A stretch of 64,000 bases of DNA from CAYPGJ01 sp964638515 (GCA_964638515.1 CAZWZL010000001.1:62001-126000); one strand, 5' to 3'. Shown: positions 8,874 to 18,931, numbered from the stretch's first letter. Notes: generated by a model not told the origin, from the letters alone. Numbers and translations: made by a program.

Positions 8874-9587
8874 ATGAACAACGTGAAGACCGGCATCGTC
8901 ATCGGCCTGATTTGCACCGGCGCCGCGACCGCCAACACCCTCAACCTCAAGTTCACCGGAGCCGGTCCGCTCACGTCGGTGAAAGTCACCGATACCAGCC
9001 TCGGTCTCTCGAACAAAGGCGTAAACGCTGGGGAACTCCGCTACAAGGTCCTCGCCGGCTCGACCGCTCCGGGCTTCTCCATCGGTCAGCAGCTCTCCAC
9101 GTTCTGCATGGACCTGACACAGTCGGCAGGCACCGGCGTGCTCACGCTCGTGGCCCTGCACGCCGGCCCCGTCCCCGGCCCGGCCATGGGACACGATCGC
9201 GCCTCCCTGCTCAAGACGCTCTACTCCACCTCCTTCGCTCTGGCGCTGACCTCCGGCGCGAACGCCGCGGCCTTCCAGGTCGCCGTGTGGGAAATCGTCA
9301 ACGAATCCAACCTCGACGCCTCGCAGGGCACTCGCGGCCTGGCCGGCATCGACGCGTCCTCCGGTGAATTCCGCGTGACCAACCAGGCCGCGACCCGCAC
9401 GCTCGCTAACTCCTTCCTCGACTCGGCCTTCACCGCGTTCAAGGACGGTATCGCCGGCTTCAATCTCATGGCCGGCGTCAGCCCGACGCGTCAGGACCAG
9501 ATCTTCATCGTTTCCGTTCCGACACCCACCGCCGCAAGTCTGGGCCTGCTGGGTCTGGCTGGGCTGGGCGCACGCCGCCGCCGCTGA
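8874..9587 (+). CDS. Surface protein with thioester-domain signature and PEP-CTERM-like tail
   Basis: The 237-residue protein has a signal peptide (1-20), a single beta-rich domain and a C-terminal hydrophobic helix followed by ARRRR, which resembles the sorting tail of exosortase-processed proteins. It shows both halves of the thioester-domain signature: Cys78 in TFCMD and Gln135 in AFQVAVWEI, the pair that forms an internal Cys-Gln bond in Gram-positive surface adhesins. It is a tandem paralogue of the next gene, with about half of the residues conserved by eye. The ATG was chosen for the GGAGAG upstream. A hairpin terminator follows. Whether a thioester really forms is inference. Confidence 0.7.
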   Translation: MNNVKTGIVIGLICTGAATANTLNLKFTGAGPLTSVKVTDTSLGLSNKGVNAGELRYKVLAGSTAPGFSIGQQLSTFCMDLTQSAGTGVLTLVALHAGPVPGPAMGHDRASLLKTLYSTSFALALTSGANAAAFQVAVWEIVNESNLDASQGTRGLAGIDASSGEFRVTNQAATRTLANSFLDSAFTAFKDGIAGFNLMAGVSPTRQDQIFIVSVPTPTAASLGLLGLAGLGARRRR

Positions 9588-9632
9588 CCTCGACCCCCAC
9601 CCGCATTGCCTAGCTTTACACCGATAACCACT

Positions 9633-9661
9633 CGGCCGCTCCAATGAAGGAGCGGCCGTTT
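9633..9661 (+). terminator. Perfect 10-bp hairpin terminator between the tandem paralogues
   Basis: CGGCCGCTCC (9633-9642) pairs with GGAGCGGCCG (9649-9658) around a 6-nt loop, followed by TTTG. It separates transcription of the two paralogous surface-protein genes. Confidence 0.7.
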
Positions 9662-9849
9662 GTGATTCATTCGGGGATGATGCTCAAAGCGACAGACATT
9701 GGGTGACACCGATCTTGCCATTGCCGTCATAGGTGATACTCTCAACCCATTGAGGGCATATTGCCCACGTTCGCACGGTGTGTGTGCGAGCGAATGCTGT
9801 GTGTGGCCCGCGGGCCGACCGCGGGTGAGGCGAGAGAGGAAAAAGACCA

Positions 9850-10551
9850 ATGCGACATTGCGTTGCAGTTCTGTCGTTGGCCGCGGGCGCTATCGCTACA
9901 GCCGGCACCGTAAACGTGGACTTTAAGGGAACGGGGCTGTCCCAAGGTGTGAAGATCAATGACACGAGCCTGGGCATCTCCGGCAAGAACGTCTCTGCCG
10001 GGCAGCTCAAGTACAAGGTCCTCGCTGGCGGCACCCACCCCGGATTCACAGTGGGTGCAATTCTGTACACGTTCTGCACGGACATCTCGCAGGGCGCCGC
10101 GGACGGATACCTGACCATCGTTGGCTTGCATCAGGCGCCCTCTCCCGGCGCGACGATGGGTCTGGACCGTGCCGCTACGATCAGACTCCTTTACGCCACG
10201 AAGTACGCCGATTCCCAGACTTCCGCTCTCAAGTCCGCGGCCTTCCAGCTCGCGGTGTGGGAGATTGTGAACGAGGCCTCCATCGACTTCTCGCAGGGCA
10301 CGCGAAGCCTCGCAGGCATCGACGTGTCCGCGGGCGACTTCTGGGCTTCCAATAACGCGTCCGCTCGGACGCAAGCGAACTCGTACCTCGATACGGCGTT
10401 CCTGGCGTACAAGGACGGCCTCACCGGAATGAGCCTCGTCGCCGGCGTGAGCCCCACGATTCAGGACCAGATCTTTATCATCCCGCTTCCCACCGGCGCT
10501 GGCTTGGCCTGCGCAGGCCTCCTCGCGATCGGCGCCCGCCGCAAGCGCTGA
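9850..10551 (+). CDS. Paralogous surface protein with thioester-domain signature
   Basis: The 233-residue protein is similar in length and order to the gene before it: signal peptide (1-18), repeated motifs DTSLGISGKNVSAGQLKYKV and VLAGGTHPGF, Cys76 in TFCTD, Gln133 in AFQLAVWEIVNE, and the ending ASIDFSQGTRSLAGID...VAGVSPTIQDQIFI. It closes with a hydrophobic helix and ARRKR. Conservation of the Cys, Gln and following Trp in both copies supports a thioester-like domain. AGAGAGGA precedes the ATG. A -10-like TACTCT at 9737 suggests its own promoter, with a leader of about 100 nt. Confidence 0.7.
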   Translation: MRHCVAVLSLAAGAIATAGTVNVDFKGTGLSQGVKINDTSLGISGKNVSAGQLKYKVLAGGTHPGFTVGAILYTFCTDISQGAADGYLTIVGLHQAPSPGATMGLDRAATIRLLYATKYADSQTSALKSAAFQLAVWEIVNEASIDFSQGTRSLAGIDVSAGDFWASNNASARTQANSYLDTAFLAYKDGLTGMSLVAGVSPTIQDQIFIIPLPTGAGLACAGLLAIGARRKR

Positions 10552-10583
10552 TCCCCGCAAGTCCGGCATTCCGAAGATGAACC

Positions 10584-10616
10584 AGCAGGGGCTGACGCGA
10601 ATCGTCAGCCCTTGCT
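10584..10616 (+). terminator. Bidirectional hairpin between convergent genes
   Basis: A 14-bp stem (10584-10597 with 10603-10616, one G-T pair, 5-nt loop) lies 33 bp after the surface-protein gene and overlaps the stop codon of the convergent rmuC gene. It can end transcription from the plus side. Confidence 0.55.
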
Positions 10617-11942
10617 GTCATTCCCCCCTGCCGCGCGCGCCGTCTCGATCGATCTCGTCGTCACCTCGATCTCCCCCATCCCCGGAAGCGTCTTGCCCGA
10701 CCGCGCCCCGGACTCCTCGAACTTGCGCACTGTCGGCAGCAGGTTTCGTTCGACCGATCCCACAAACTTGTTGTACCGCTCCACGCTCTGCCGGAGCGCC
10801 GCGCCCAGGTCCTCAGCGTGCCCCAACGCGATCGCCACCCGCTCATGCAACTCGCTGCCCAGCCGAAGCAACCGCTCCGCCTGCTCCGTCAGCCCGTGGT
10901 CCCGCCAACCCACGTGCACGGCGCGCAGCAGCCCGATGAGCGTTGATGGGCTCGCCAGAATGACGCCCCGCTGCGCCGCCAGGTCCAGCAGCTCCGGGCG
11001 ACGCTGCAACGCCGCATCGATGAACTGATCGCCCGGGACAAACATCACGATGAAATCCGGCGCACGATCAAACTGCGCCGCGTACTCCTTCCGAGCCAGC
11101 TTCTCCGCCTGCTCCGACACGTGCCGAGCAAAGCGATCCAGGTGCTCCTCAGCCCGCTCGGGAGACTCCGCCTCGATCGCGTCCACGTACGCCTCGATAT
11201 TCGTCTTCGCGTCCACCACGACCGTCCGCTCATTCGGCAGGCGCACCACCATGTCCGGGCGCAACGCTCGGCCGTCCGCCCCCAGCACCGACGCCTGCTC
11301 GTCGAAGTCGCAGTACGAACGCATCCCGGCCAACTCCACCACCCGCCGAAGCTGAATCTCCCCGTACCGCCCGCGAACCTGCGGCTTGCGCAACGCCTTC
11401 ACCAGGTCATCCGCCCGCAACCGCAACGCGGAGTTCGACTCCGCCATGGCCCGCGCCTGCTCGCGCAATTCCGCGTACGCGCGCAAACGCTCACACTCCA
11501 TCGCCTCCATCGTCTCTCCAGCCTTCCTCAGCGTCTCCGAGATCGGCTTCACCATCGCATCCACCGCCGCCCGACGACCCTCCAACTCCTTGATCGCCCC
11601 ACTCTGAACCTGACCCAGCCGCTCCGACGCGAGCTTGAGGAGATGTTCCGAACTCTGCGCCATCGCCTCCGCGGCCGCCGATCGGAACGCCTCCCGCGAC
11701 GCACGCTCCCGCGTCGTCTCGTCCTGCTCACGCCGCTCAAACGCCTCGCAACGCGCACGCAACGCCGCGGCCTCTTCGCGAATCCGCGACGCCAACTCCA
11801 CCGATTCCCCCAACGCTCGCTCTCGATCCCCCAGCGCCCTGGTCAGCCGTCGGCGATCAGCCGACAACACCCAAAGCCCCACCACCGCCCCCGCCAACCC
11901 CGCCAAGAGAACAACTTCGAGCATGCTCATGCCCGACATCAT
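10605..11942 (-). CDS. rmuC: RmuC-family DNA recombination protein
   Basis: About 445 residues: an N-terminal membrane helix (VVLLAGLAGAVVGLWVL), a long coiled coil (about 30-170) and the RmuC domain with GRYGEIQLRRVVELAGM, VVDAKT and VMFVPGDQF, related to the PD-(D/E)XK nuclease fold. RmuC limits inversions and rearrangements at short inverted repeats in E. coli. Several Met codons crowd the start (11942, 11939, 11930, 11924) and none has a clear Shine-Dalgarno sequence, so the first residues are uncertain. It converges on the thioester protein gene. Confidence 0.85.
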   Translation of the reverse strand: MMSGMSMLEVVLLAGLAGAVVGLWVLSADRRRLTRALGDRERALGESVELASRIREEAAALRARCEAFERREQDETTRERASREAFRSAAAEAMAQSSEHLLKLASERLGQVQSGAIKELEGRRAAVDAMVKPISETLRKAGETMEAMECERLRAYAELREQARAMAESNSALRLRADDLVKALRKPQVRGRYGEIQLRRVVELAGMRSYCDFDEQASVLGADGRALRPDMVVRLPNERTVVVDAKTNIEAYVDAIEAESPERAEEHLDRFARHVSEQAEKLARKEYAAQFDRAPDFIVMFVPGDQFIDAALQRRPELLDLAAQRGVILASPSTLIGLLRAVHVGWRDHGLTEQAERLLRLGSELHERVAIALGHAEDLGAALRQSVERYNKFVGSVERNLLPTVRKFEESGARSGKTLPGMGEIEVTTRSIETARAAGGNDSKG

Positions 11943-11986
11943 CCCACCCCCGATCACCCAAGCCAACCCCGACTGCCAAGATCGCC

Positions 11987-14824
11987 TCAGGGCGACTCCG
12001 GACCCCCATCCACCGGCGTCACCACAAACGTCATCAACGCGTCCGGCCGGTAGTAACGCCGAAACACCTCGTGCACCTGCTCCTTCGTGAACGATGCCAC
12101 GTCCGAGGGCTCCCGCAACACCTCATCGATCGTCACCCCGCGATACGACATGTCGCTCAACGCTTGCTGCCAGAACGACGGCTCCCGCATCCGTTCCTCC
12201 AGCGTGTTCAGCAACTGTCCCCGAGCCACCTCCACCTCGTCCTTGGTCGGTCCGTGCTCCGCGAACGTCCGGAACATCTCCGTCAACGCGTTCACCAACC
12301 GCTCCGTCTTCCCCGGCTCCGTCGGACTGGCCGCGTAAAACAACCCAAACCCGGGATACGCCTCCGAAGGCGCGCTCACCGCCCGGATCGAATACACCAA
12401 CTGCTCTTCCTCCCGGATGCGCCGGATCAACCTCGTCGAGAGCACCTGCGCCGCCATGCCCAGCACGCGCGAATCCCGCACGTTCGACCCGTCCGTGCCG
12501 TACATCCCCACCGACACCACCGCCTGCTTGGTCTGCGTCTCGATCGATCGACGCGCCGAAATCGGCCCCGGGGTCCGCGCCACGTCACGAAGCGACGCCA
12601 GCGTCGCCGTTGACATCGACTCCCGCGACGCCAACGAGCCCATGTACCTCGTCAGCAGAGACACCGCGCGCTCCCGCTCGATGTCCCCCACCACCGACAC
12701 CTCCATCGGCGCCTGACGAACGATCCGCTCCAGCCAGGCCTGCGCAGACTCCACCGACAGCCCGTCGATCTCATCGCTCTCGAGAGGCCGCGCCCGAGGC
12801 TCTTCCTTCGGATAAATCGAGTCAGCCAGCATCTCCTGCAACGCGCCCGCGGGCTGCGTCTTGCGCGCCTCGATCCCCTGCTTCTGCGCCTCCTTCCACT
12901 GCGCGGCCGCCGCACTCTCAATCCTCGGCTCCGTCAGCAGCAGGTGCGCCAACTGCATCCCCGCCTCCAGATCCCCTGGCGCCCCCGAAACCGAGATCGT
13001 CACCGTGTCCAACCCGGCGCTCCCAAACACCCGCACATCCTTGCCCGTCAGCAAGTCGCGCACGTTGGTCGAACTCAGCCGCGCCGTGGCCGCACGCTGC
13101 AGCGCCAGCACCGCGAGCGATGTGAGCCCGCGCGTGCTCGCCGTCTCCTCGATCTGTCCGCCCGCGAGCGTGATCGTCACCGTCGCCGAGTTCTTTCGAT
13201 AGTCCATGAACCGATGTCGCGCTCGGACCCCGTTCTCCAGCATGGCCTCGAATACGCCCGTCTCCGGGTGAATCGACATCTCCCGGATCTTCCCCGCCGG
13301 CGGCGCGGCGTGCATCAACGCGCTCGGCCGATCAGCCTCCTCCTCCACCGATGTGTCCGCCGCCCAAGCCTCCCGCATCGCCTCCAGCAACGCCGATTCA
13401 CTCGGCACGCCCCCGGGCGTCTCCTTGATCGTCAGCACCACGCTCCCCTTCGAGAAATCAAACTGCGTCGCGAACGCCGCAGAAACCTCGCCCGCCGTGA
13501 TCGTCGGGAGCATCTCCTCCATCAAGTCCGCCCGCTGCCTCGCCGACATCACCGGCTCCTCCGACCCCAACGCGCGAACGATCTGCATCGCCACCATCCG
13601 CATCGGCGCCGTTTCCTCCCGCGCCGCAGCGCTCCGCGCGTTCGAGAGGAAATCCCGACGCACGTCCTCGATCTCCCGCTCAGTAAACCCGTGCGATCGC
13701 GCCCGCTGCACCTCCAACGCCAACGCCGCAACCATCTCCCGCCACTTGTCCGGCTGCCCGATCGCCTGCACCGACGCCGATGTCGCGCTCTGAAACGAGT
13801 CTGACACCGACGCGCTCGCGCCCCGGAACGGCATCCCGCCCGCATCCACCTTCGCGCGAACCCGCCGGTTGAACGCAAACCCCGCAAGACTTTCGACCAA
13901 CTCGCGACGCATCGCGCCCGTCGTCGTCGTCGGGCCCCGCTTCTCGGTAAGCCTCTCAAACTCGAGCCCGCAATACGGCAGCTCGACGTCCGCCTGCACC
14001 AGCGCGCGCAGCTCCGTGCTGACTCGCAGCCCGGCATCCAACGACTCCACTCGCTCGCCCGCGCCGAGATCCGCGAAATACACGTCAACCATCTCCGCGA
14101 TGGTCCCCACTTCCACGTCCCCGACCACCACCAACGCCATGTTCGACGGCCGATACCAACGCTCGTAGTACGACGCGAACGCGTCTCGGCCCGCCCCCAG
14201 CAACACCTCCTCCACGCCGATCGGCATCCGCTCCGACAGCCGCGAGCCCGGATACCGCCGCGGGAGCAGCGCCTCAAACACCCGCTGCGTGGCCCCCTGC
14301 CGCGCGCGCTTCTCCTCCATGATGATCTGACGCTCCTTGTCGATCTCTTCGATCGACAACTCCAGCCGCCCCGCCACGTCCGACAGGAACAAGAAGCCCT
14401 TGGCCACCGTCTCACGGTCGTTCTTGGGCAGATCCAGCAAGTACTGGGTCCGGTCGAATCCCGTCGAGGCGTTCTGATGCCGCCCAAACGTCAGCCCGAT
14501 CGACTCAAAGAATGGAATCAGCGTCCCCGGCGCAAAGTTCTTCGACCCGTTGAACGCCATGTGCTCGAGGAAGTGCGCGAGCCCCCTCTGCTCCTCCGTC
14601 TCGTTGATCGACCCCGAATCGATCCACAGCAGCATGTACACCCGACCAGGCGGGTTCGCGTGCGGCTTCACGAAATACCGCAGCCCGTTCTCCAGCGTCC
14701 CCACGGTGACGCCCGGATGCGTCGGCAGCGCCGCCTCGCCCGCTGGCGACGCCGCTCGGCTCAGCCCGCCCGCCAGCAGGAGCACCAACCACGCCAATCC
14801 GCCAAGCCACATGCGTGCGCCCAC
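11987..14824 (-). CDS. Secreted M16-family zinc metallopeptidase (pitrilysin/PqqL-like)
   Basis: About 945 residues with a signal peptide (LAWLVLLLAGGLSRA). The inverted zinc motif HFLEH lies near residues 84-88, in GLAHFLEHMAFNG. The length fits a two-unit M16 protein, with a second inactive M16 half and a C-terminal domain that helps close the chamber. The enzyme probably degrades peptides in the periplasm. Start choice: GTG at 14824 has AAGGAG six bases upstream; a TTG at 14848 and an ATG at 14812 are alternatives with poorer spacing. The gene is divergent from dnaE. Confidence 0.85.
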   Translation of the reverse strand: MGARMWLGGLAWLVLLLAGGLSRAASPAGEAALPTHPGVTVGTLENGLRYFVKPHANPPGRVYMLLWIDSGSINETEEQRGLAHFLEHMAFNGSKNFAPGTLIPFFESIGLTFGRHQNASTGFDRTQYLLDLPKNDRETVAKGFLFLSDVAGRLELSIEEIDKERQIIMEEKRARQGATQRVFEALLPRRYPGSRLSERMPIGVEEVLLGAGRDAFASYYERWYRPSNMALVVVGDVEVGTIAEMVDVYFADLGAGERVESLDAGLRVSTELRALVQADVELPYCGLEFERLTEKRGPTTTTGAMRRELVESLAGFAFNRRVRAKVDAGGMPFRGASASVSDSFQSATSASVQAIGQPDKWREMVAALALEVQRARSHGFTEREIEDVRRDFLSNARSAAAREETAPMRMVAMQIVRALGSEEPVMSARQRADLMEEMLPTITAGEVSAAFATQFDFSKGSVVLTIKETPGGVPSESALLEAMREAWAADTSVEEEADRPSALMHAAPPAGKIREMSIHPETGVFEAMLENGVRARHRFMDYRKNSATVTITLAGGQIEETASTRGLTSLAVLALQRAATARLSSTNVRDLLTGKDVRVFGSAGLDTVTISVSGAPGDLEAGMQLAHLLLTEPRIESAAAAQWKEAQKQGIEARKTQPAGALQEMLADSIYPKEEPRARPLESDEIDGLSVESAQAWLERIVRQAPMEVSVVGDIERERAVSLLTRYMGSLASRESMSTATLASLRDVARTPGPISARRSIETQTKQAVVSVGMYGTDGSNVRDSRVLGMAAQVLSTRLIRRIREEEQLVYSIRAVSAPSEAYPGFGLFYAASPTEPGKTERLVNALTEMFRTFAEHGPTKDEVEVARGQLLNTLEERMREPSFWQQALSDMSYRGVTIDEVLREPSDVASFTKEQVHEVFRRYYRPDALMTFVVTPVDGGPESP

Positions 14825-14962
14825 AACCAACTCCTTCTTCCCCGGCAAAGTGTCGTTCCGTCTCGATTCTAAAAGTGCAAACCCGACCCCGTTGCAATCC
14901 CCGCGCGCTCAGCCACGCGGTGGAAAGAGTGACAGATCCCACTCGGCGCGCTCCCCCTCGGC

Positions 14963-14968
14963 TACCAT
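14963..14968 (+). promoter_or_regulatory. -10-like TACCAT box before dnaE
   Basis: TACCAT lies 48 nt before the dnaE ATG at 15017, which would give a leader of about 40 nt that includes the AGGAG site. It argues against the GTG at 14972 as the start, because that codon would fall at or before the transcription start. Confidence 0.4.
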
Positions 14969-15016
14969 GATGTGAACACCCCTTCATCTACCACATCCGG
15001 GGTCAGGAGCGTCGAA

Positions 15017-18000
15017 ATGCCCGCGCAGGCACAACCCGTTGGGTCTCCGACCTCGGTCATCCCGCGCGAACAGCAATTCACGCACCTGCACCTCCACACC
15101 GAGTACTCCCTCCTCGACGGCGCCAACCGCATCGACCGACTCGTCGCCCGCGTCGCCGAACTCGGCATGAACGCCGTCGCCGTCACCGATCACGGCAACC
15201 TCTTCGGCGCCATGTCCTTCTACGCCCAAGCCAAGGCCGCCGGCGTCAAACCCATCTTGGGCTGCGAGGCATACGTCGCCCCCGGCCCGCGCGCCGATCG
15301 CACCTACACCGGCGTCATGGACGGCGGCTACCACCTCGTCCTTCTCGCCGAAACCAACCAGGGCTGGCGCAACCTCCTCTATCTCTCCAGCGAGGCCTAC
15401 CTCACCGGCTTCTACTTCAAGCCGCGCATGGACCGCGAAATCCTCGAATCCCACTCCGAGGGCCTCATCGCCATCTCCGGCCACCTGGGCTCAGAACTGG
15501 CCGTGCATCTCGTCGAGTTCGAGAAGACGCGCGACCCCATTCACTGGGACAAGGCCCTCGAAGCCGCGCGCTGGCACGCGCGCGCATTTGGCGTCAATCC
15601 CCAGGGCCAGCCCCGGTTCTTCGTCGAACTCCAACGCCACGTCCCCGAGCAGAACGCCATCAATCCACACCTCGTGCGCCTGGCGGGCGAACTCAATCTC
15701 CCTCTCGTCTGCGACAACGACGCCCACTTCCTCCGCAAGGAAGACTGGGACGCCCACGATTCGCTCTGCTGCATCTCCATGGGCAAGACCAAGACGGACG
15801 AATCCCGTCTCAAGTACCCCCCCGACATCTACGTCAAGTCCCCCGCGGAGATGCGCGCGCTCTTCCAAGATCTGCCCGAGGCCTGCGACAACACCGTCTC
15901 CATCGCCGAGCGATGCAACGTCGACCCCGAATTCGACAATCACGCCCCGGCCGTGCGCGTCCGGCACGTCGGAACGCCCGCGCCCTGGGACGGAAGCGAA
16001 GACATCGAATCGTGGTACCGACACCGCTGCAACGCCATCATCATCGAGCCCTATCAGGCCTCCCCCGACGACGAGAAGGAACGCGCCCGCATCAAACGCG
16101 ACGCCGACGCCGCGCTCCGCGATCTGGCCGAAGCCGGCCTCGTCTGGCGCTACGGCGGCGCGATTCTCGAGGATGCCGACGATCCCGCCACCGCGCCCGC
16201 CCCGCGATCCCGAACCGAAAAAACCGCGATCCGCGCGCGCCTCGAACGCGAACTCACCATCCTCGCCGACAAGGACATCTCCGCCTATTTCCTCATCGTC
16301 TGGGACTTCGTGAACTGGGGGCGTCAGCGCGGCATTCCGGCCATGGCCCGCGGCTCAGGCGTCGGAACCATGGTCGGGTACTGCCTCGGGCTCTCCAACG
16401 CCTGCCCCGTCCGCTACGGCCTCCTCTTCGAACGGTTCACCGACCCCGATCGCTCCGAGTACCCCGATATCGACGTCGATCTCTGCCAGGACCGCCGGCA
16501 GGACGTCATCAACTACGTCCGCGAGAAGTACGGCCACGTCGCCCAGATCATCACGTTCGGAACGCTCAAGGCGCGTGCCGCCGTGCGCGACGTCGGCCGC
16601 GTCATGGGGCTCTCCGTCGCCGACGTCGATCGTCTCGCCAAACTCGTTCCCGAAACGCTCAACATCACGCTCGATCAGGCCCTCGAGCAGGAGCCGAGCC
16701 TCAAAAGCGCGTACGACACGGACGCCACCGTCCATCGCCTCATCGACACGGCGCGCACGCTCGAAGGCCAGGCCCGCCACTCCTCCGTGCACGCCGCCGG
16801 CGTGATCGTCGCCACACGCCCGCTCCACGAGATCGTCCCCCTCTGCAAGCAATCCGGCAGCGAGGACGTCGTCACCCAGTGGGACGGACCCACGTGCGAG
16901 AAGGTCGGCCTGCTCAAGATGGACTTCCTGGGCCTGCGCACGCTCTCCGTCGTCGAGCGCGCCCGCGAACTCATCACCCAAACGCTCTCTCCCGAGGCGA
17001 TCTGGTCCGCCGTGGGGCGTAACCAGAACGACGGCGGCGCGCACCCTCTCGATCTCGACCGCATCTCGCTCGCCGATCCGCGCGTCTACGAACTCTTCCA
17101 ACGCGCCGAAACATCGGGCGTGTTCCAGTTCGAATCCGGCGGCATGCGCCGACTCCTCGCGGAAATGAAGCCCGATCGGCTCGAAGACCTCATCGCGGCC
17201 AACGCCCTCTTCCGCCCGGGCCCCATGGACCTCATCCCCGACTACTGCAAACGCAAACACCGACAGGAGCCCATCCCCTCCGTCCACCCCATCGTCGACC
17301 GACACACCGCGGAAACCTACGGCGTCATGGTCTACCAGGAGCAGGTCATGCAGATCTGCCACGAACTCGGCGGCGTGCCCCTCCGCGAGGCCTACACCCT
17401 CATCAAAGCGATCAGCAAGAAGAAGCAAAAGACCATCGACGCCGCAAGGCCTCGATTCATCGAGGGCGCGAAGTCCAACGGGCTCAACCCCCGCGCCGCC
17501 GCCGACCTCTTCGACCTCATCCTCAAGTTCGCCGGATACGGCTTCAACAAGTCCCACTCCACCGCCTACGCGCTCCTCGCCTATCACACCGCGTATCTCA
17601 AGACCTACTTCCCCAACCAATACCTCGCCGCGTTCCTCACCTACGAGTCCGGGGCGCTCAAGGTCGAAGAGTGGATCCGCTACATCCACGACTGTAAGAC
17701 CACCCGGTTCCTCAGCGGAAAAGTCGGCGTCGACGTCCGGCCCCCGGATGTCAATTCCTCGGACGTCGATTTCACCGTCGTCTTCGAGCCGGAAGAGCCC
17801 CGTGACGCGGAGCACGGCCACATCCGCTTCGGGCTCCGCGCCATTCGGGGCGCAGGAGAACGCGCCGCCGCCGCCATCGTGTCCGAACGCTCCAGGCGAG
17901 GCAGGTTCGCCAGCATCTTCGACTTCGGCGAGCGCGTGCCCCCGGGCGCAGAAACCGCCGTCACCAAAGGCACGCTCGAAGCGCTCATCGCCGCAGGCGC

Positions 18001-18916
18001 GTTCGATTCCATGCACTCCAGAGAGGAACGCGCCTCCGTCGTCGCCTCCATTGAAACCGCCATCTCCGCCGGACAATCACTCGCCCGCGATCGCGCCGCA
18101 GGGCAGTCCTCCCTGTTCGCCGGCGGCGCGGACGTCCCCGGCGTGGCCGAGACGCCCCTCGTCCAAACCCCCCCATGGGATGAACGCGAAACGCTCGCGC
18201 GCGAGAAGAACGCCCTCGGGTTCTATGTCTCCAGCCACCCCCTCGACGCCTGCCGCGAACTCATCGAGTCCCTCAGCAGCGCCGACTGCGCCCGCGCAAA
18301 GTTCCTCCCGCACGAGGCGCCGATCGTGGTCGGAGGAATGATCAAGTCCATCCGCTCCATCACCACCAAGGCCGGCGGACGAATGGCCATCCTCTCCTTC
18401 GAGGACCTCGCCGGCTCCATCGAAGCCGTCCTCTTTCCCGCCGCGCTCGAAGACCTCACCGCGCGTCTCAACGGCAAGATCGCACCCGATTCCATCCTCT
18501 TCCTCATCGGCTCCGTGGATCGCGCCCGGGGCGAGCCGCAGATCATCGTCGAAGACGCCGCGCCCTACGAGTCCGCGTGCGATCGACTCGCCGCTCGCGT
18601 CCGCGTCGTGGTCGATGAGCGCCGCCTCAACGGCCAGGCCTCCCCCACCCTGCAGCGCCTCGCGCAGTCCCTCCCGGGCCTCGCGCCCGACAACGCGCAC
18701 GAACGAGCCGCGCCGCTCGAAATCGTCCTCGTCACGTCGGGACGCGCCGTGCAGCTCGAATCTCCGGCCACGCGCCTCCCCCCAACGCTCCGCACCGTCC
18801 GCAGCCTCGAGACCGTCGTCGGCGCCGGCAACGCGCGCCTCGTTCCAGCGCCGCCCAAGGTCAAACGCCGCGAGCCGCCCTGGAAAAAAGATCGGTCGCC
18901 CGCGCCGGCACGCTGA
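15017..18916 (+). CDS. dnaE: DNA polymerase III alpha subunit
   Basis: The 1299-residue replicative polymerase starts at an ATG with AGGAG eight bases upstream. The N-terminal PHP domain has HLHLHTEYSLLDG (about 24-36), with its metal-binding His residues kept, unlike E. coli DnaE. The catalytic palm has PDIDVD near 483-488 (two Asp), followed by GTLKARAAVRDVGR. The finger region has QSGSEDVVTQWDG, and FQFESGGMRRLL and MVYQEQVMQI come further on. An OB-fold (VVGGMIKSIRSITTKAG) lies near 1110, followed by a C-terminal clamp-binding tail. It is longer than the usual 1160 residues because of extra sequence around 300-400. Both termini look complete; no intein was seen. Confidence 0.95.
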   Translation: MPAQAQPVGSPTSVIPREQQFTHLHLHTEYSLLDGANRIDRLVARVAELGMNAVAVTDHGNLFGAMSFYAQAKAAGVKPILGCEAYVAPGPRADRTYTGVMDGGYHLVLLAETNQGWRNLLYLSSEAYLTGFYFKPRMDREILESHSEGLIAISGHLGSELAVHLVEFEKTRDPIHWDKALEAARWHARAFGVNPQGQPRFFVELQRHVPEQNAINPHLVRLAGELNLPLVCDNDAHFLRKEDWDAHDSLCCISMGKTKTDESRLKYPPDIYVKSPAEMRALFQDLPEACDNTVSIAERCNVDPEFDNHAPAVRVRHVGTPAPWDGSEDIESWYRHRCNAIIIEPYQASPDDEKERARIKRDADAALRDLAEAGLVWRYGGAILEDADDPATAPAPRSRTEKTAIRARLERELTILADKDISAYFLIVWDFVNWGRQRGIPAMARGSGVGTMVGYCLGLSNACPVRYGLLFERFTDPDRSEYPDIDVDLCQDRRQDVINYVREKYGHVAQIITFGTLKARAAVRDVGRVMGLSVADVDRLAKLVPETLNITLDQALEQEPSLKSAYDTDATVHRLIDTARTLEGQARHSSVHAAGVIVATRPLHEIVPLCKQSGSEDVVTQWDGPTCEKVGLLKMDFLGLRTLSVVERARELITQTLSPEAIWSAVGRNQNDGGAHPLDLDRISLADPRVYELFQRAETSGVFQFESGGMRRLLAEMKPDRLEDLIAANALFRPGPMDLIPDYCKRKHRQEPIPSVHPIVDRHTAETYGVMVYQEQVMQICHELGGVPLREAYTLIKAISKKKQKTIDAARPRFIEGAKSNGLNPRAAADLFDLILKFAGYGFNKSHSTAYALLAYHTAYLKTYFPNQYLAAFLTYESGALKVEEWIRYIHDCKTTRFLSGKVGVDVRPPDVNSSDVDFTVVFEPEEPRDAEHGHIRFGLRAIRGAGERAAAAIVSERSRRGRFASIFDFGERVPPGAETAVTKGTLEALIAAGAFDSMHSREERASVVASIETAISAGQSLARDRAAGQSSLFAGGADVPGVAETPLVQTPPWDERETLAREKNALGFYVSSHPLDACRELIESLSSADCARAKFLPHEAPIVVGGMIKSIRSITTKAGGRMAILSFEDLAGSIEAVLFPAALEDLTARLNGKIAPDSILFLIGSVDRARGEPQIIVEDAAPYESACDRLAARVRVVVDERRLNGQASPTLQRLAQSLPGLAPDNAHERAAPLEIVLVTSGRAVQLESPATRLPPTLRTVRSLETVVGAGNARLVPAPPKVKRREPPWKKDRSPAPAR

Positions 18917-18931
18917 ACCGCCACACGCCCT

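Noticed and set aside
14848..14848. TTG start of the M16 peptidase
   Set aside because: AAGGAG lies downstream of it and is well spaced for the GTG at 14824, which also gives a better signal peptide.
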